A stretch of 14,827 nt of DNA from Lachnospiraceae bacterium (GTDB taxonomy: Bacteria; Bacillota_A; Clostridia; Lachnospirales; Lachnospiraceae), in the NCBI GenBank assembly GCA_009774465.1, contig VSNT01000097.1, positions 1 through 14,827 on the forward strand, in the 5' to 3' direction. Positions 1 to 6,638 of this stretch are shown here, piece after piece. Below the pieces are notes generated by a model. It was not told the origin of the DNA. It made no database searches and was given only the letters and a program-made list of their open reading frames with translations. How positions within the stretch are numbered: position 1 is the first letter of the stretch; every line of letters starts with the position of its first letter. The translations under genes and the position numbers were made by a program.

Positions 1-2199
1 GATCTTACCATGACAGGGCGTCAGCTTGCACCGATGGGAAATATGGATTTTGAAGAGCTGATTCATATTTATAAAGAACAGATTAGATATATTGCCGCGG
101 CAGGGGCCGATCTTTTGATTGTGGAAACCATGATGAGCCTTCAGGAGACCAGAGCTGCGCTGATTGCGGCTAAGGAAGTATGTGAACTTCCTGTAATGGC
201 AACCCTCACTTTTGAAGCAGATGGCAGGACGCTTTATGGTACTGACGGAATAACTACAGCGGTGACGCTTGAAAGCTTAGGGGCCTGTGCCATTGGTGCA
301 AATTGTTCTACAGGTCCAGATAAAATGGTTGGACTGATTCAGAATATTTCTGAGGCAGTCAGTGTGCCTGTAATAGCAAAGCCTAATGCCGGTATGCCCA
401 GCCTTAACAGTAAAGGCGAGACTGTATACAGCATGGAAGCGGAAGAGTTTGCTGAGGAAATGGTAAAACTGGTTCATGCAGGGGCAGGTATTTTAGGCGG
501 GTGCTGCGGGACTACGCCCCAGTATATAGAAAAGCTGGTAAGTGCAACAAAGAACATGAAGGCTGCAGATAATAAAAAGTCAGGCATGCGCTATCTTTCC
601 AGCGAGAGGCAAACACTTGCATTTGGACTTGATTCTCCCTTTATCATTGTGGGCGAGAGAATTAATCCCACAGGAAAGAAGAAATTGCAGGCACAGCTTC
701 GGGAAGGAAATCTGGATATGGTGCTTTCCTTTGCAGAAGAGCAGGAGGCCTGCGGCGCTGCATTGCTGGATGTTAATATGGGAATGAGTGGTATTGATGA
801 AAAGGAAATGATGCTGAAAGCTCTTGATGAAGTTACCACAGCATCCAATCTGCCCTTATCCATTGATTCCAGTCATGTGGATGTAATTGAAGCAGCCCTT
901 CGCAGGTATCCGGGAAGAGCCCTTATTAATTCCATATCGGGAGAAAAAGAAAAACTGCAAAAACTTCTTCCCATTGCAAAAAAATATGGAGCCATGTTTA
1001 TCCTGCTTCCCCTTTCTGATAAAGGACTGCCTGAAAATCTGGAAGAGAAGATTCAAATCATTGAAGAAATCAGTAGTTTTGCGCTTGCATACGGCATGAC
1101 AAAAGAGGATATTGTGGTGGATGGACTTGTGGCTACGGCAGGTGCAAATCCAAATGCTGCAAAAGAAGTGCTTGAAACCCTTCGATACTGCAGGCAGAAG
1201 GGATTTGCAACCATTTGCGGTTTATCAAATATCTCCTTTGGACTGCCGGAGAGAGGCTTTGTAAATGCCGCTTTTCTTACAATGGCAATACAGGAAGGAC
1301 TTACAATGGCAATTGCCAATCCTTCTCAGGATTTATTGATAAATACAGCCTTTGCCGCCGATCTTTTGATGAATAAAAAAGAAGCGGATATACGGTATAT
1401 TGACCGGATTGCAGTATATAAAGAAAAATTACCGGTTCTTACAGGTAATTTACAGCCCGCTGCCCCGGCTTATGCATCAGATAAAGGAAATGCTGAAAAA
1501 GTGCAGGCTTTGGAGAATTTGGATAAAGCGGACAGGTCAGATAATCAGATTTATCAGGATGTGATGAAAGGAAACCGAAAGCAGATCAAAGAGCATACCA
1601 GGGCAATGCTGGAAGAGCTTAAAGAATCGGGTGGCTTTGCAGAATCCGGACAGGCAGCCGGACACATTTTAAATGATATGCTGCTTCCGGCAATCGGCCA
1701 GGTGGGTGATTTGTTTGACAGGGGAAAATATTTTCTTCCTCAATTGATTGCCAGCGCGGAAGCAATGAAACTGTCCATTGAATATTTGGAACCCTTTCTT
1801 GCCACAGGAACCAATAAGGAAGAAATGCCTGTAGTGGTGATTGCTACGGTGGCAGGCGATATTCACGATATAGGGAAAAATCTGGTTGCCCTGATGCTTA
1901 AAAATTATGGATTTCAGGTGATTGACCTTGGAAAGGATGTTCCCAAAGAAGTTATTATTGATAAAGCCATAGAACATAATGCCCAGATTATTGCACTATC
2001 AGCGCTTATGACCACTACAATGCAGGAAATGAAGCGGGTGGTTGATTATGCAAGGGAAAAACAAATCAAGGCAAAGATTATGATAGGCGGAGCTGTTATT
2101 ACTCCGGAATATGCCGCGGAAATCGGGGCTGATGGATATTCAGGGGATGCTGCGGAGGCAGTAAAGGCAGCCAAAAGACTGCTTCAAATAGAAGAATAG
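1..2199 (+). CDS. metH: Cobalamin-dependent methionine synthase, 5'-truncated, no reactivation domain
   Basis: Transfers a methyl group from methyltetrahydrofolate via cobalamin to homocysteine, giving methionine in the cytoplasm. The frame is open from base 1, so the true start lies outside the window; about 100 residues are probably missing. Numbering from the Met at base 10, the homocysteine/zinc domain fills roughly 1-185 with ligand motifs GANCS (C99) and GGCCG (C165, C166). The pterin-binding domain begins at IIVGERINPTG (about 212) and includes LDVNMGMSG. A four-helix cobalamin cap starts near 513, and the Rossmann B12 domain contains GDIHDIGKN, whose H619 is the lower cobalt ligand. 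The protein ends after the B12 domain, so the C-terminal AdoMet reactivation domain of E. coli MetH is absent, as in other Clostridia and Thermotoga. The next gene follows after 28 bases with no terminator, so it probably heads or belongs to the ilv transcription unit. Confidence 0.93.
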   Translation, partial: DLTMTGRQLAPMGNMDFEELIHIYKEQIRYIAAAGADLLIVETMMSLQETRAALIAAKEVCELPVMATLTFEADGRTLYGTDGITTAVTLESLGACAIGANCSTGPDKMVGLIQNISEAVSVPVIAKPNAGMPSLNSKGETVYSMEAEEFAEEMVKLVHAGAGILGGCCGTTPQYIEKLVSATKNMKAADNKKSGMRYLSSERQTLAFGLDSPFIIVGERINPTGKKKLQAQLREGNLDMVLSFAEEQEACGAALLDVNMGMSGIDEKEMMLKALDEVTTASNLPLSIDSSHVDVIEAALRRYPGRALINSISGEKEKLQKLLPIAKKYGAMFILLPLSDKGLPENLEEKIQIIEEISSFALAYGMTKEDIVVDGLVATAGANPNAAKEVLETLRYCRQKGFATICGLSNISFGLPERGFVNAAFLTMAIQEGLTMAIANPSQDLLINTAFAADLLMNKKEADIRYIDRIAVYKEKLPVLTGNLQPAAPAYASDKGNAEKVQALENLDKADRSDNQIYQDVMKGNRKQIKEHTRAMLEELKESGGFAESGQAAGHILNDMLLPAIGQVGDLFDRGKYFLPQLIASAEAMKLSIEYLEPFLATGTNKEEMPVVVIATVAGDIHDIGKNLVALMLKNYGFQVIDLGKDVPKEVIIDKAIEHNAQIIALSALMTTTMQEMKRVVDYAREKQIKAKIMIGGAVITPEYAAEIGADGYSGDAAEAVKAAKRLLQIEE

Positions 2200-2227
2200 A
2201 TACAAAGGAAAAAAGGAGCATGGAGTA

Positions 2228-2617
2228 ATGGATGAATTGATTAAATATTCTAAGAAACAGTTGTTTTATGCCAGAGTAAGGACATTGGCATCTATAGTAA
2301 CAGCCGGAGCGCTTGTAATATGTCTGTTTGTTTTAGGGCCTGTAGTACTTAACAGCGTTACGAAAGCCAACGCCATTATGGAACAGGCATCGGAAACGAT
2401 AGTTCTTGCTGATACAGCCCTTGAAAGCATTACGGAAATGAGCGATTCCATTACAGAAATGGGTGATAATATGGACACATTCATTATGGAAAATGCAGAA
2501 TCTGTAGAGGCAGTAATGAAAAAGATAGAAGCGGTAGATTTTGAGGGGCTAAACAGTGCAATCAGGGATTTGGGAACTGTGATCGAACCGTTAGCCAAAT
2601 TCTTTAATAAATTTTAG
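2228..2617 (+). CDS. Small single-pass membrane protein of unknown function
   Basis: I do not recognise this 129-residue protein. Residues 1-18 are polar and basic (KYSKK, RVR), suggesting a cytoplasmic N-terminus. Residues about 19-43 form one hydrophobic segment rich in V, L, A and I. The remaining 85 residues are acidic and helical, with a heptad-like spread of I, M and L and an internal echo (ESITEM, then DSITEM), so a coiled-coil or amphipathic extracytoplasmic helix is likely. There are no cysteines, catalytic motifs or signal-peptidase site. A GGAG at 2214-2217 precedes the ATG. It lies 28 bases after metH and 46 bases before ilvB on the same strand, so it is probably co-transcribed with both. 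A role in membrane association or in scaffolding is conceivable but unsupported. Confidence 0.8.
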   Translation: MDELIKYSKKQLFYARVRTLASIVTAGALVICLFVLGPVVLNSVTKANAIMEQASETIVLADTALESITEMSDSITEMGDNMDTFIMENAESVEAVMKKIEAVDFEGLNSAIRDLGTVIEPLAKFFNKF

Positions 2618-2663
2618 ATACATAAAACAGGACAATAGAATTAAAAAGGAGCATAAGTAAAAT

Positions 2664-4280
2664 ATGATAGGTGCAGATGCCATTGTAAAATGTTTGGAAG
2701 AGGAAGGCGTAGAATATGTTTTTGGGTATCCGGGGGTAGCAATCTGCCCCTTTTACAACAGTATATTAAATTCAACAATCCGTACCATCTTAATCAGAAC
2801 AGAGCAAAATGCCGCCCATGCTGCAAGCGGTCTGGCCAGAGTATCCGGTAAGGTTGGAGTCTGTGCAGTTACTTCAGGACCGGGGGCGACCAATGTAATT
2901 ACCGGAATTGCCACTGCCTTTGCAGACAGTATACCTCTTGTATGCATTACCGGCCAGGTAAATTCCGAATTATTGGGGAGTGATGTGTTTCAGGAGGCGG
3001 ATATAACAGGTGCGGTGGAATCTTTTGTCAAGTACAGTTATCTGGTAAAAAATGTTAATGATATTCCACGGATTTTTAAAGAAGCATTCCATATTGCAAA
3101 TACAGGAAGAAGAGGACCTGTTTTAATCGACATTCCTATTGATGTACAAAATGCGGAGATCAGAAAATTTGCATATCCAGAATCTGTTTCCATGCGTACC
3201 TATAAACCTACGGTCAAAGGGAATATTGTACAGATTAAAAAAGTGGCTGCAGAGCTTGAAAAAGCCAAACGTCCCATTATATGTGCAGGCGGCGGCGTGC
3301 TTTTGTCTGACGGAGAAAAGGAGCTCCTTGCTTTTGCCCAGAAACATAGTATACCGGTGGTTTCCACCATGATGGGAATTGGGGTTATGCCTACCAGACA
3401 TCCTTTATACTTTGGTATGGTTGGAAATAATGGAAAACCCTGTGCAAACCGTGCCATGAATGAATCTGACCTGCTTATTATGGTGGGAGCAAGAGTTGCA
3501 GACCGGGCGGTCAGCCAGCCAGGTCTTATTACCAATAATAAAGTATTGATTCATATTGATGTGGATCCGGCGGAAATCGGTAAAAATGTTGGTCCTACAA
3601 TTCCTTTGGTAGGTGATGCCAAACATATTTTTGAGGATCTGCTTTTACAGGAATTTTCCTGTGAGCATGAAGAATGGATTGACACATTAAACAAATATAA
3701 AATAGATATGGCTCCTAAGAGAAATCCCAATCCCGCCTATGTGGATCCGGCACGTTTTATTACGCTTTTATCCGAAAAAATGGAAGAGGATGGCGTTTAC
3801 GTTGCGGATGTGGGACAGAATCAGATCTGGTCCTGTGGATATCATATTGTTCAAAAAGGAAAATTCCTTACTTCCGGAGGCATGGGAACTATGGGGTATT
3901 CTATTCCGGCGGCTATGGGCGCCAAGCTGGCTGATAAGAAAAGGCAGGTAATTGCAGTCTGCGGGGATGGTTCTTTTCAAATGTCCATGATGGAGCTTGC
4001 AACCATGCGCCAGCATAATATTCTGGTTAAAATTATTGTTCTTAAAAATAATTACCTTGGAATGGTCAGAGAATATCAGCATTATACCTATAAGGATAAT
4101 TACTCGGTAGTAGACTTATCCGGAAGCCCTGATCTGGAAAAGCTTTCCTCCGCATATGATATGAAGTTCTTACGACTTAAAAATATGGAGAACGTAAATG
4201 AAATTCTGGATGAATTTTTAAGTAAGGACGAATCGGTACTTTTAGAGTGTGTGATTGATCCTATGGATTTGGTAAAGTAA
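2664..4280 (+). CDS. ilvB: Acetolactate synthase large (catalytic) subunit
   Basis: Thiamine-diphosphate enzyme condensing two pyruvates to acetolactate, or pyruvate with 2-oxobutyrate, at the entry of branched-chain amino-acid synthesis. The 538 residues show the three-domain layout: N-terminal Pyr domain with GYPG (21-24) and the catalytic glutamate E47 in RTEQNAAHA, then GSDVFQEAD (F109, Q110); central domain with GARVADR (D280, R281); and C-terminal PP domain with GDGSFQ (D435) and metal-ligand N462. Two positions deviate. The usual GYPGG reads GYPGV. The tryptophan of the GMVRQWQ motif (W464 of E. coli AHAS II, W586 in yeast) is Y471 in GMVREYQ; the spacing from D435 (36 residues) fits ungapped alignment. 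SD GGAG at 2648-2651 supports this start. ilvN1 begins 10 bases downstream, as expected for a catalytic/regulatory pair. A related catabolic TPP enzyme is possible but unlikely in this context. Confidence 0.92.
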   Translation: MIGADAIVKCLEEEGVEYVFGYPGVAICPFYNSILNSTIRTILIRTEQNAAHAASGLARVSGKVGVCAVTSGPGATNVITGIATAFADSIPLVCITGQVNSELLGSDVFQEADITGAVESFVKYSYLVKNVNDIPRIFKEAFHIANTGRRGPVLIDIPIDVQNAEIRKFAYPESVSMRTYKPTVKGNIVQIKKVAAELEKAKRPIICAGGGVLLSDGEKELLAFAQKHSIPVVSTMMGIGVMPTRHPLYFGMVGNNGKPCANRAMNESDLLIMVGARVADRAVSQPGLITNNKVLIHIDVDPAEIGKNVGPTIPLVGDAKHIFEDLLLQEFSCEHEEWIDTLNKYKIDMAPKRNPNPAYVDPARFITLLSEKMEEDGVYVADVGQNQIWSCGYHIVQKGKFLTSGGMGTMGYSIPAAMGAKLADKKRQVIAVCGDGSFQMSMMELATMRQHNILVKIIVLKNNYLGMVREYQHYTYKDNYSVVDLSGSPDLEKLSSAYDMKFLRLKNMENVNEILDEFLSKDESVLLECVIDPMDLVK

Positions 4281-4290
4281 GGAGAAGTAT

Positions 4291-4779
4291 ATGAAAAGAA
4301 TATATTCCGTATTAGTTGAGAACCGTTCCGGTGTACTCTGCAAGGTGGCAGGACTTTTTTCCAGACGCTGTTTTAACATTGATTCCCTGGCAGTTGGTGA
4401 GACAGATGATTCGGCAGTATCCTGTATGACTATTGTCAGCAGCGGAGATAAACGTACCATAGAGCAGATTGAAAAGCAGCTTAATAAAAAGTTGGATGTG
4501 ATTAAGGTAAAAACCTTTGATGAAATAAGCAGCATCAGCAGAGAACTTCTTTTAATGAAGGTGAAATATAATAAAAGCAACCGGAGAGACATTATGGAAA
4601 TCTGTGAGATCATGAATGCTCAGATTGTAGATATGTCTAAAAATATGATGCTGATTCAAATGTGTGACATTCCGGAGAGAATTCAGCTTCTTATCAGCAT
4701 GTTTAAGTCGGTCAGTATTGTGGAAGTGGCACGTACCGGAACATTGGCGCTTCAAAAATGTAATGAGACTGACGGTTGA
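4291..4779 (+). CDS. ilvN: Acetolactate synthase small (regulatory) subunit, copy 1
   Basis: Regulatory subunit that binds IlvB, raises its activity and normally confers valine feedback. 162 residues: an ACT domain at about 4-75 (SVLVENRSGVL, GLFSRRCFNIDSLAVG) and the C-terminal small-subunit domain at about 80-158 ending in VEVARTGTLAL. The residues matching the valine contacts of E. coli IlvH (N11, G14, N29) are all kept. Two usually conserved positions are cysteine instead: C27 (normally Gly in SRRGFN) and the SCMTIV motif (normally SRMTIV). The SD AAGGAG overlaps the ilvB stop, so translation is probably coupled to ilvB. It lacks the elaborate leader found before the second copy. The two copies align along their whole length but differ at many positions, so they are old paralogues rather than a recent duplication. 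Confidence 0.92.
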   Translation: MKRIYSVLVENRSGVLCKVAGLFSRRCFNIDSLAVGETDDSAVSCMTIVSSGDKRTIEQIEKQLNKKLDVIKVKTFDEISSISRELLLMKVKYNKSNRRDIMEICEIMNAQIVDMSKNMMLIQMCDIPERIQLLISMFKSVSIVEVARTGTLALQKCNETDG

Positions 4780-4804
4780 CTTTTCCGCGGTAAATTGTTA
4801 AAAT
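4776..4804 (+). promoter_or_regulatory. Extended -10 promoter for ilvN2-ilvC
   Basis: TTGACT (4776-4781), a 17-base spacer and TAAAAT (4799-4804), preceded by TG at 4796-4797. That is 5/6 matches at each hexamer plus an extended -10. The -35 overlaps the stop codon of ilvN1. Predicted start is near 4811, giving an 85-90 nt leader that contains exactly the repeat/hairpin array. Judged by eye only. Confidence 0.65.
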
Positions 4805-4816
4805 AAATTTCAACGT

Positions 4817-4896
4817 AAAAAGCAAAGAGGAGGTAAAACCTCCTTAAAACGCAAGGGAGGTTAAACCCTCCTTAAAAGGCAAAGGAGGGTTAAGAT
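4817..4896 (+). repeat. Three tandem ~28-nt repeats, each with an SD-like core
   Basis: Unit 1 is 4817-4845 (29 nt), unit 2 is 4846-4873 (28 nt), and unit 3 begins at 4874 and runs into the ilvN2 start region. Each unit has an A-run, then a GCAA-type segment, then a purine SD-like core (GAGGAGGT, GGGAGGTT, GGAGGGTT). Units 1 and 2 then carry the complement of an SD (ACCTCCTT, CCCTCCTT). Only unit 3 has a start codon at the right distance; no ATG, GTG or TTG suitably follows the first two cores. Confidence 0.85.
4828..4891 (+). promoter_or_regulatory. Candidate translational switch: alternating SD / anti-SD hairpins before ilvN2
   Basis: Open fold: 4828-4834 pairs with 4838-4844 (7 bp, AAA loop), and 4856-4860 pairs with 4867-4871 (GGAGG/CCTCC, extendable by a G-U and an A-U pair). 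The ilvN2 SD at 4882-4889 is then free. Closed fold: 4864-4873 pairs with 4882-4891 (10 bp, no mismatch, 8-nt loop), burying that SD, while 4837-4843 pairs with 4856-4862 (7 bp, extendable by two pairs, 8-nt loop). The two sets compete for the same strands. The loops of the closed fold are nearly identical (AAAACGCA, AAAAGGCA). No T-box signature is present. The base pairing is read directly from the sequence; the switching function is inference. Confidence 0.55.
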
Positions 4897-5394
4897 TTGC
4901 GTAAGAAAGTATTTCAGCTTATAGTAGATAATACTTCCGGCGTGTTAAGCCGGATTTCAGGTCTTTTTTCAAGAAGAGGCTATAATATTGAGAGCATTAC
5001 AGCAGGGGTTACAGCAGATGCCCGTTTTACGAGAATTACGATTGTGGCATCCGGTGATGATGAAATCCTGGATCAGATCGAAAAGCAGGTGGCCAAGCTG
5101 GTGGATGTTAAGGACGTAAAAGCCCTTGAACCGGAAAGCAGCGTTTACCGCGAGCTTGCGCTTATTAAGGTCAAAACCAGCAAGGAACTGCGGCAGGGTG
5201 TTATCTCTATTGCAGATATTTTCAGGGCAAACATTATTGATGTAGCGCATGACAGCCTTATTGTGGAACTTACCGGAACACAGGATAAAATTAATGCGTT
5301 TATCAGTCTTTTAGGCGATTATGAAATTTTGGAGCTTGCCAGAACTGGAATTGCCGGTCTGGGAAGAGGAACAGAAAACGTTACTTATCTGTAA
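4897..5394 (+). CDS. ilvN: Acetolactate synthase small (regulatory) subunit, copy 2 (TTG start)
   Basis: Second regulatory subunit, 165 residues, closer to the usual family sequence than copy 1: ACT domain with VDNTSGVL and GLFSRRGYNIESITAG, then a C-terminal domain ending ILELARTGIAGLGRG. The valine-contact positions are N12, G15 and N30, all kept. The start is TTG at 4897: an in-frame TAA at 4891-4893 excludes anything upstream, and the SD AAGGAGGG ends at 4889, seven bases before it. A promoter at 4776-4804 and a repeat-rich leader precede it, so it can be expressed apart from ilvB and ilvN1. ilvC follows after 67 bases. Whether it partners the IlvB here or another large subunit elsewhere cannot be told from the window. 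Confidence 0.93.
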   Translation: MRKKVFQLIVDNTSGVLSRISGLFSRRGYNIESITAGVTADARFTRITIVASGDDEILDQIEKQVAKLVDVKDVKALEPESSVYRELALIKVKTSKELRQGVISIADIFRANIIDVAHDSLIVELTGTQDKINAFISLLGDYEILELARTGIAGLGRGTENVTYL

Positions 5395-5414
5395 AAACAG
5401 TGGGTATACATATC

Positions 5415-5455
5415 GGAGGCAGAACCTCCTGAGGAAGAACCTCATAAGAAAGGAG
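5415..5455 (+). promoter_or_regulatory. Two small SD-like hairpin repeats and the ilvC SD
   Basis: Two 15-nt tandem repeats (5416-5430 and 5431-5445, 13 of 15 identical) each form a 5-bp hairpin with a 5-nt loop: GGAGG 5415-5419 with CCTCC 5425-5429, and TGAGG 5430-5434 with CCTCA 5440-5444. The true SD AAAGGAG (5449-5455) follows, six bases before the ilvC ATG. CTCCT (5426-5430) can alternatively pair with AGGAG (5451-5455) of that SD. The design matches the ilvN2 leader but the alternative pairing is weaker. Confidence 0.5.
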
Positions 5456-5461
5456 TCAAAA

Positions 5462-6481
5462 ATGGCAAATATTTATTATCAGGAAGATTGCAACCTGTCC
5501 TTACTGGAAGGAAAAACAATTGCAGTTATCGGTTATGGCAGTCAGGGACATGCACATGCATTAAATGCGAAGGAATCAGGATGTCATGTTATTATTGGAC
5601 TTTATGAAGGATCAAAGTCCTGGGCAAAGGCCGAGGCACAGGGATTTGAAGTATATACCGCGGCTGAAGCAGCTAAAAAGGCAGATATCATCATGATTCT
5701 TATTAATGATGAGCTGCAGGCTTCCATGTATAAAAAGGACATTGAGCCTAACCTTGAAGAAGGCAACATGCTTATGTTTGCACATGGCTTTAATATTCAC
5801 TTTAATCAGATCGTACCTCCAAAGAATGTAGATGTTACCATGATTGCACCCAAAGGCCCCGGCCATACGGTAAGAAGTGAATATCAGGCAGGCAAAGGTG
5901 TTCCCTGTCTTGTAGCTGTTCATCAGGACGCTACAGGAAAAGCTCTTGATAAGGCTTTGGCATATGCCCTTGCAATTGGTGGAGCGAGAGCAGGCGTACT
6001 TGAAACTACATTCAGAACAGAAACTGAGACGGATCTTTTTGGAGAACAGGCAGTTTTATGCGGCGGTGTGTGTGCATTAATGCAGGCAGGCTTTGAAACA
6101 CTTACGGAGGCCGGATATGATCCCAGAAATGCATACTTTGAATGTATTCATGAAATGAAGCTGATTGTTGATCTGATCTATCAGTCAGGATTTGAAGGAA
6201 TGAGATATTCTATCTCCAATACAGCAGAATATGGCGATTATGTAACAGGGCCCAAGATTATTACAGAAGAAACCAAAAAGACCATGAAAAAGATTTTGAA
6301 AGATATTCAGGATGGTTCTTTTGCAAAGGAATTCCTGCTTGACATGTCTCCGGCAGGCGGTCAGGCACACTTTAAAGCTATGAGAAAACTGGCTGCAGAG
6401 CATCCGGCAGAGCAGGTGGGCAAGGAAATTCGTAAGCTTTACAGCTGGAATAATGAAAATGATAAGCTGATCAATAACTAA
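5462..6481 (+). CDS. ilvC: Ketol-acid reductoisomerase (class I)
   Basis: Mg2+-dependent enzyme that isomerises and reduces acetolactate to dihydroxyisovalerate (and acetohydroxybutyrate likewise), second step of valine/leucine/isoleucine synthesis. 339 residues, the class I length. The Rossmann motif GYGSQGHAHA starts at 24, the active-site histidine is H108 (FAHGF), metal ligands are D191 and E195 (ETDLFGEQ) with E227 and E231, and S252 lies in the substrate-binding YSISNTAEYG. The cofactor loop reads GLYEGSKSW (46-54): the arginine often found after GL is Y48 and the next residue is acidic, so cofactor preference is worth testing. The ATG at 5462 has SD AAAGGAG six bases upstream; an in-frame ATG at 5321 inside ilvN2 would add 47 residues unlike any KARI and is rejected. 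It ends the ilv block, with a terminator 65 bases on. Confidence 0.95.
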   Translation: MANIYYQEDCNLSLLEGKTIAVIGYGSQGHAHALNAKESGCHVIIGLYEGSKSWAKAEAQGFEVYTAAEAAKKADIIMILINDELQASMYKKDIEPNLEEGNMLMFAHGFNIHFNQIVPPKNVDVTMIAPKGPGHTVRSEYQAGKGVPCLVAVHQDATGKALDKALAYALAIGGARAGVLETTFRTETETDLFGEQAVLCGGVCALMQAGFETLTEAGYDPRNAYFECIHEMKLIVDLIYQSGFEGMRYSISNTAEYGDYVTGPKIITEETKKTMKKILKDIQDGSFAKEFLLDMSPAGGQAHFKAMRKLAAEHPAEQVGKEIRKLYSWNNENDKLINN

Positions 6482-6546
6482 ACGATTCGAGGTATTAACC
6501 GGAAGAACAATAGATGTCGTGTATTGCGGCTATTCTTATGTGAAGT

Positions 6547-6579
6547 AAAAAGTCGGAGCAATTATGTCTCCGGCTTTTT
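6547..6579 (+). terminator. Intrinsic terminator after ilvC
   Basis: AAAAA plus GTCGGAG (6547-6558) pairs with CTCCGGC plus TTTTT (6568-6579): a 12-bp stem with one G-U pair, a 9-nt loop and the T-run on the 3' side. It separates the ilv block from the asparaginase gene. Confidence 0.88.
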
Positions 6580-6638
6580 ATACAGCAGGAACATAGACAG
6601 TTTCATAGTAAATAAGAGAAAAGGAAAGGGAATTATCT

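Noticed and set aside
2613..2641. Promoter-like TTTAGA-17-TAGAAT before ilvB
   Set aside because: Its transcription start would fall on the ilvB SD, leaving almost no leader, and the -35 match is only 4/6. Read-through from metH is simpler.
4828..4845. First hairpin of the ilvN2 leader as an intrinsic terminator
   Set aside because: Only two T residues follow the 7-bp stem, then AAAAC; no U-tract.
4780..4896. T-box or leucine leader-peptide attenuator before ilvN2
   Set aside because: No T-box AGGGTGGNACC-type motif, no start codon after the SD-like cores, no run of Leu, Ile or Val codons, and no stem followed by a T-run.
4817..4896. Short CRISPR-like array
   Set aside because: The units are contiguous with no spacers of constant length, are only three, and lie in a leader with no cas genes nearby.
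5321..5461. In-frame upstream ATG giving a 386-residue IlvC
   Set aside because: It lies inside ilvN2, the added 47 residues resemble no KARI, and the ATG at 5462 has a clean SD and the standard family N-terminus.
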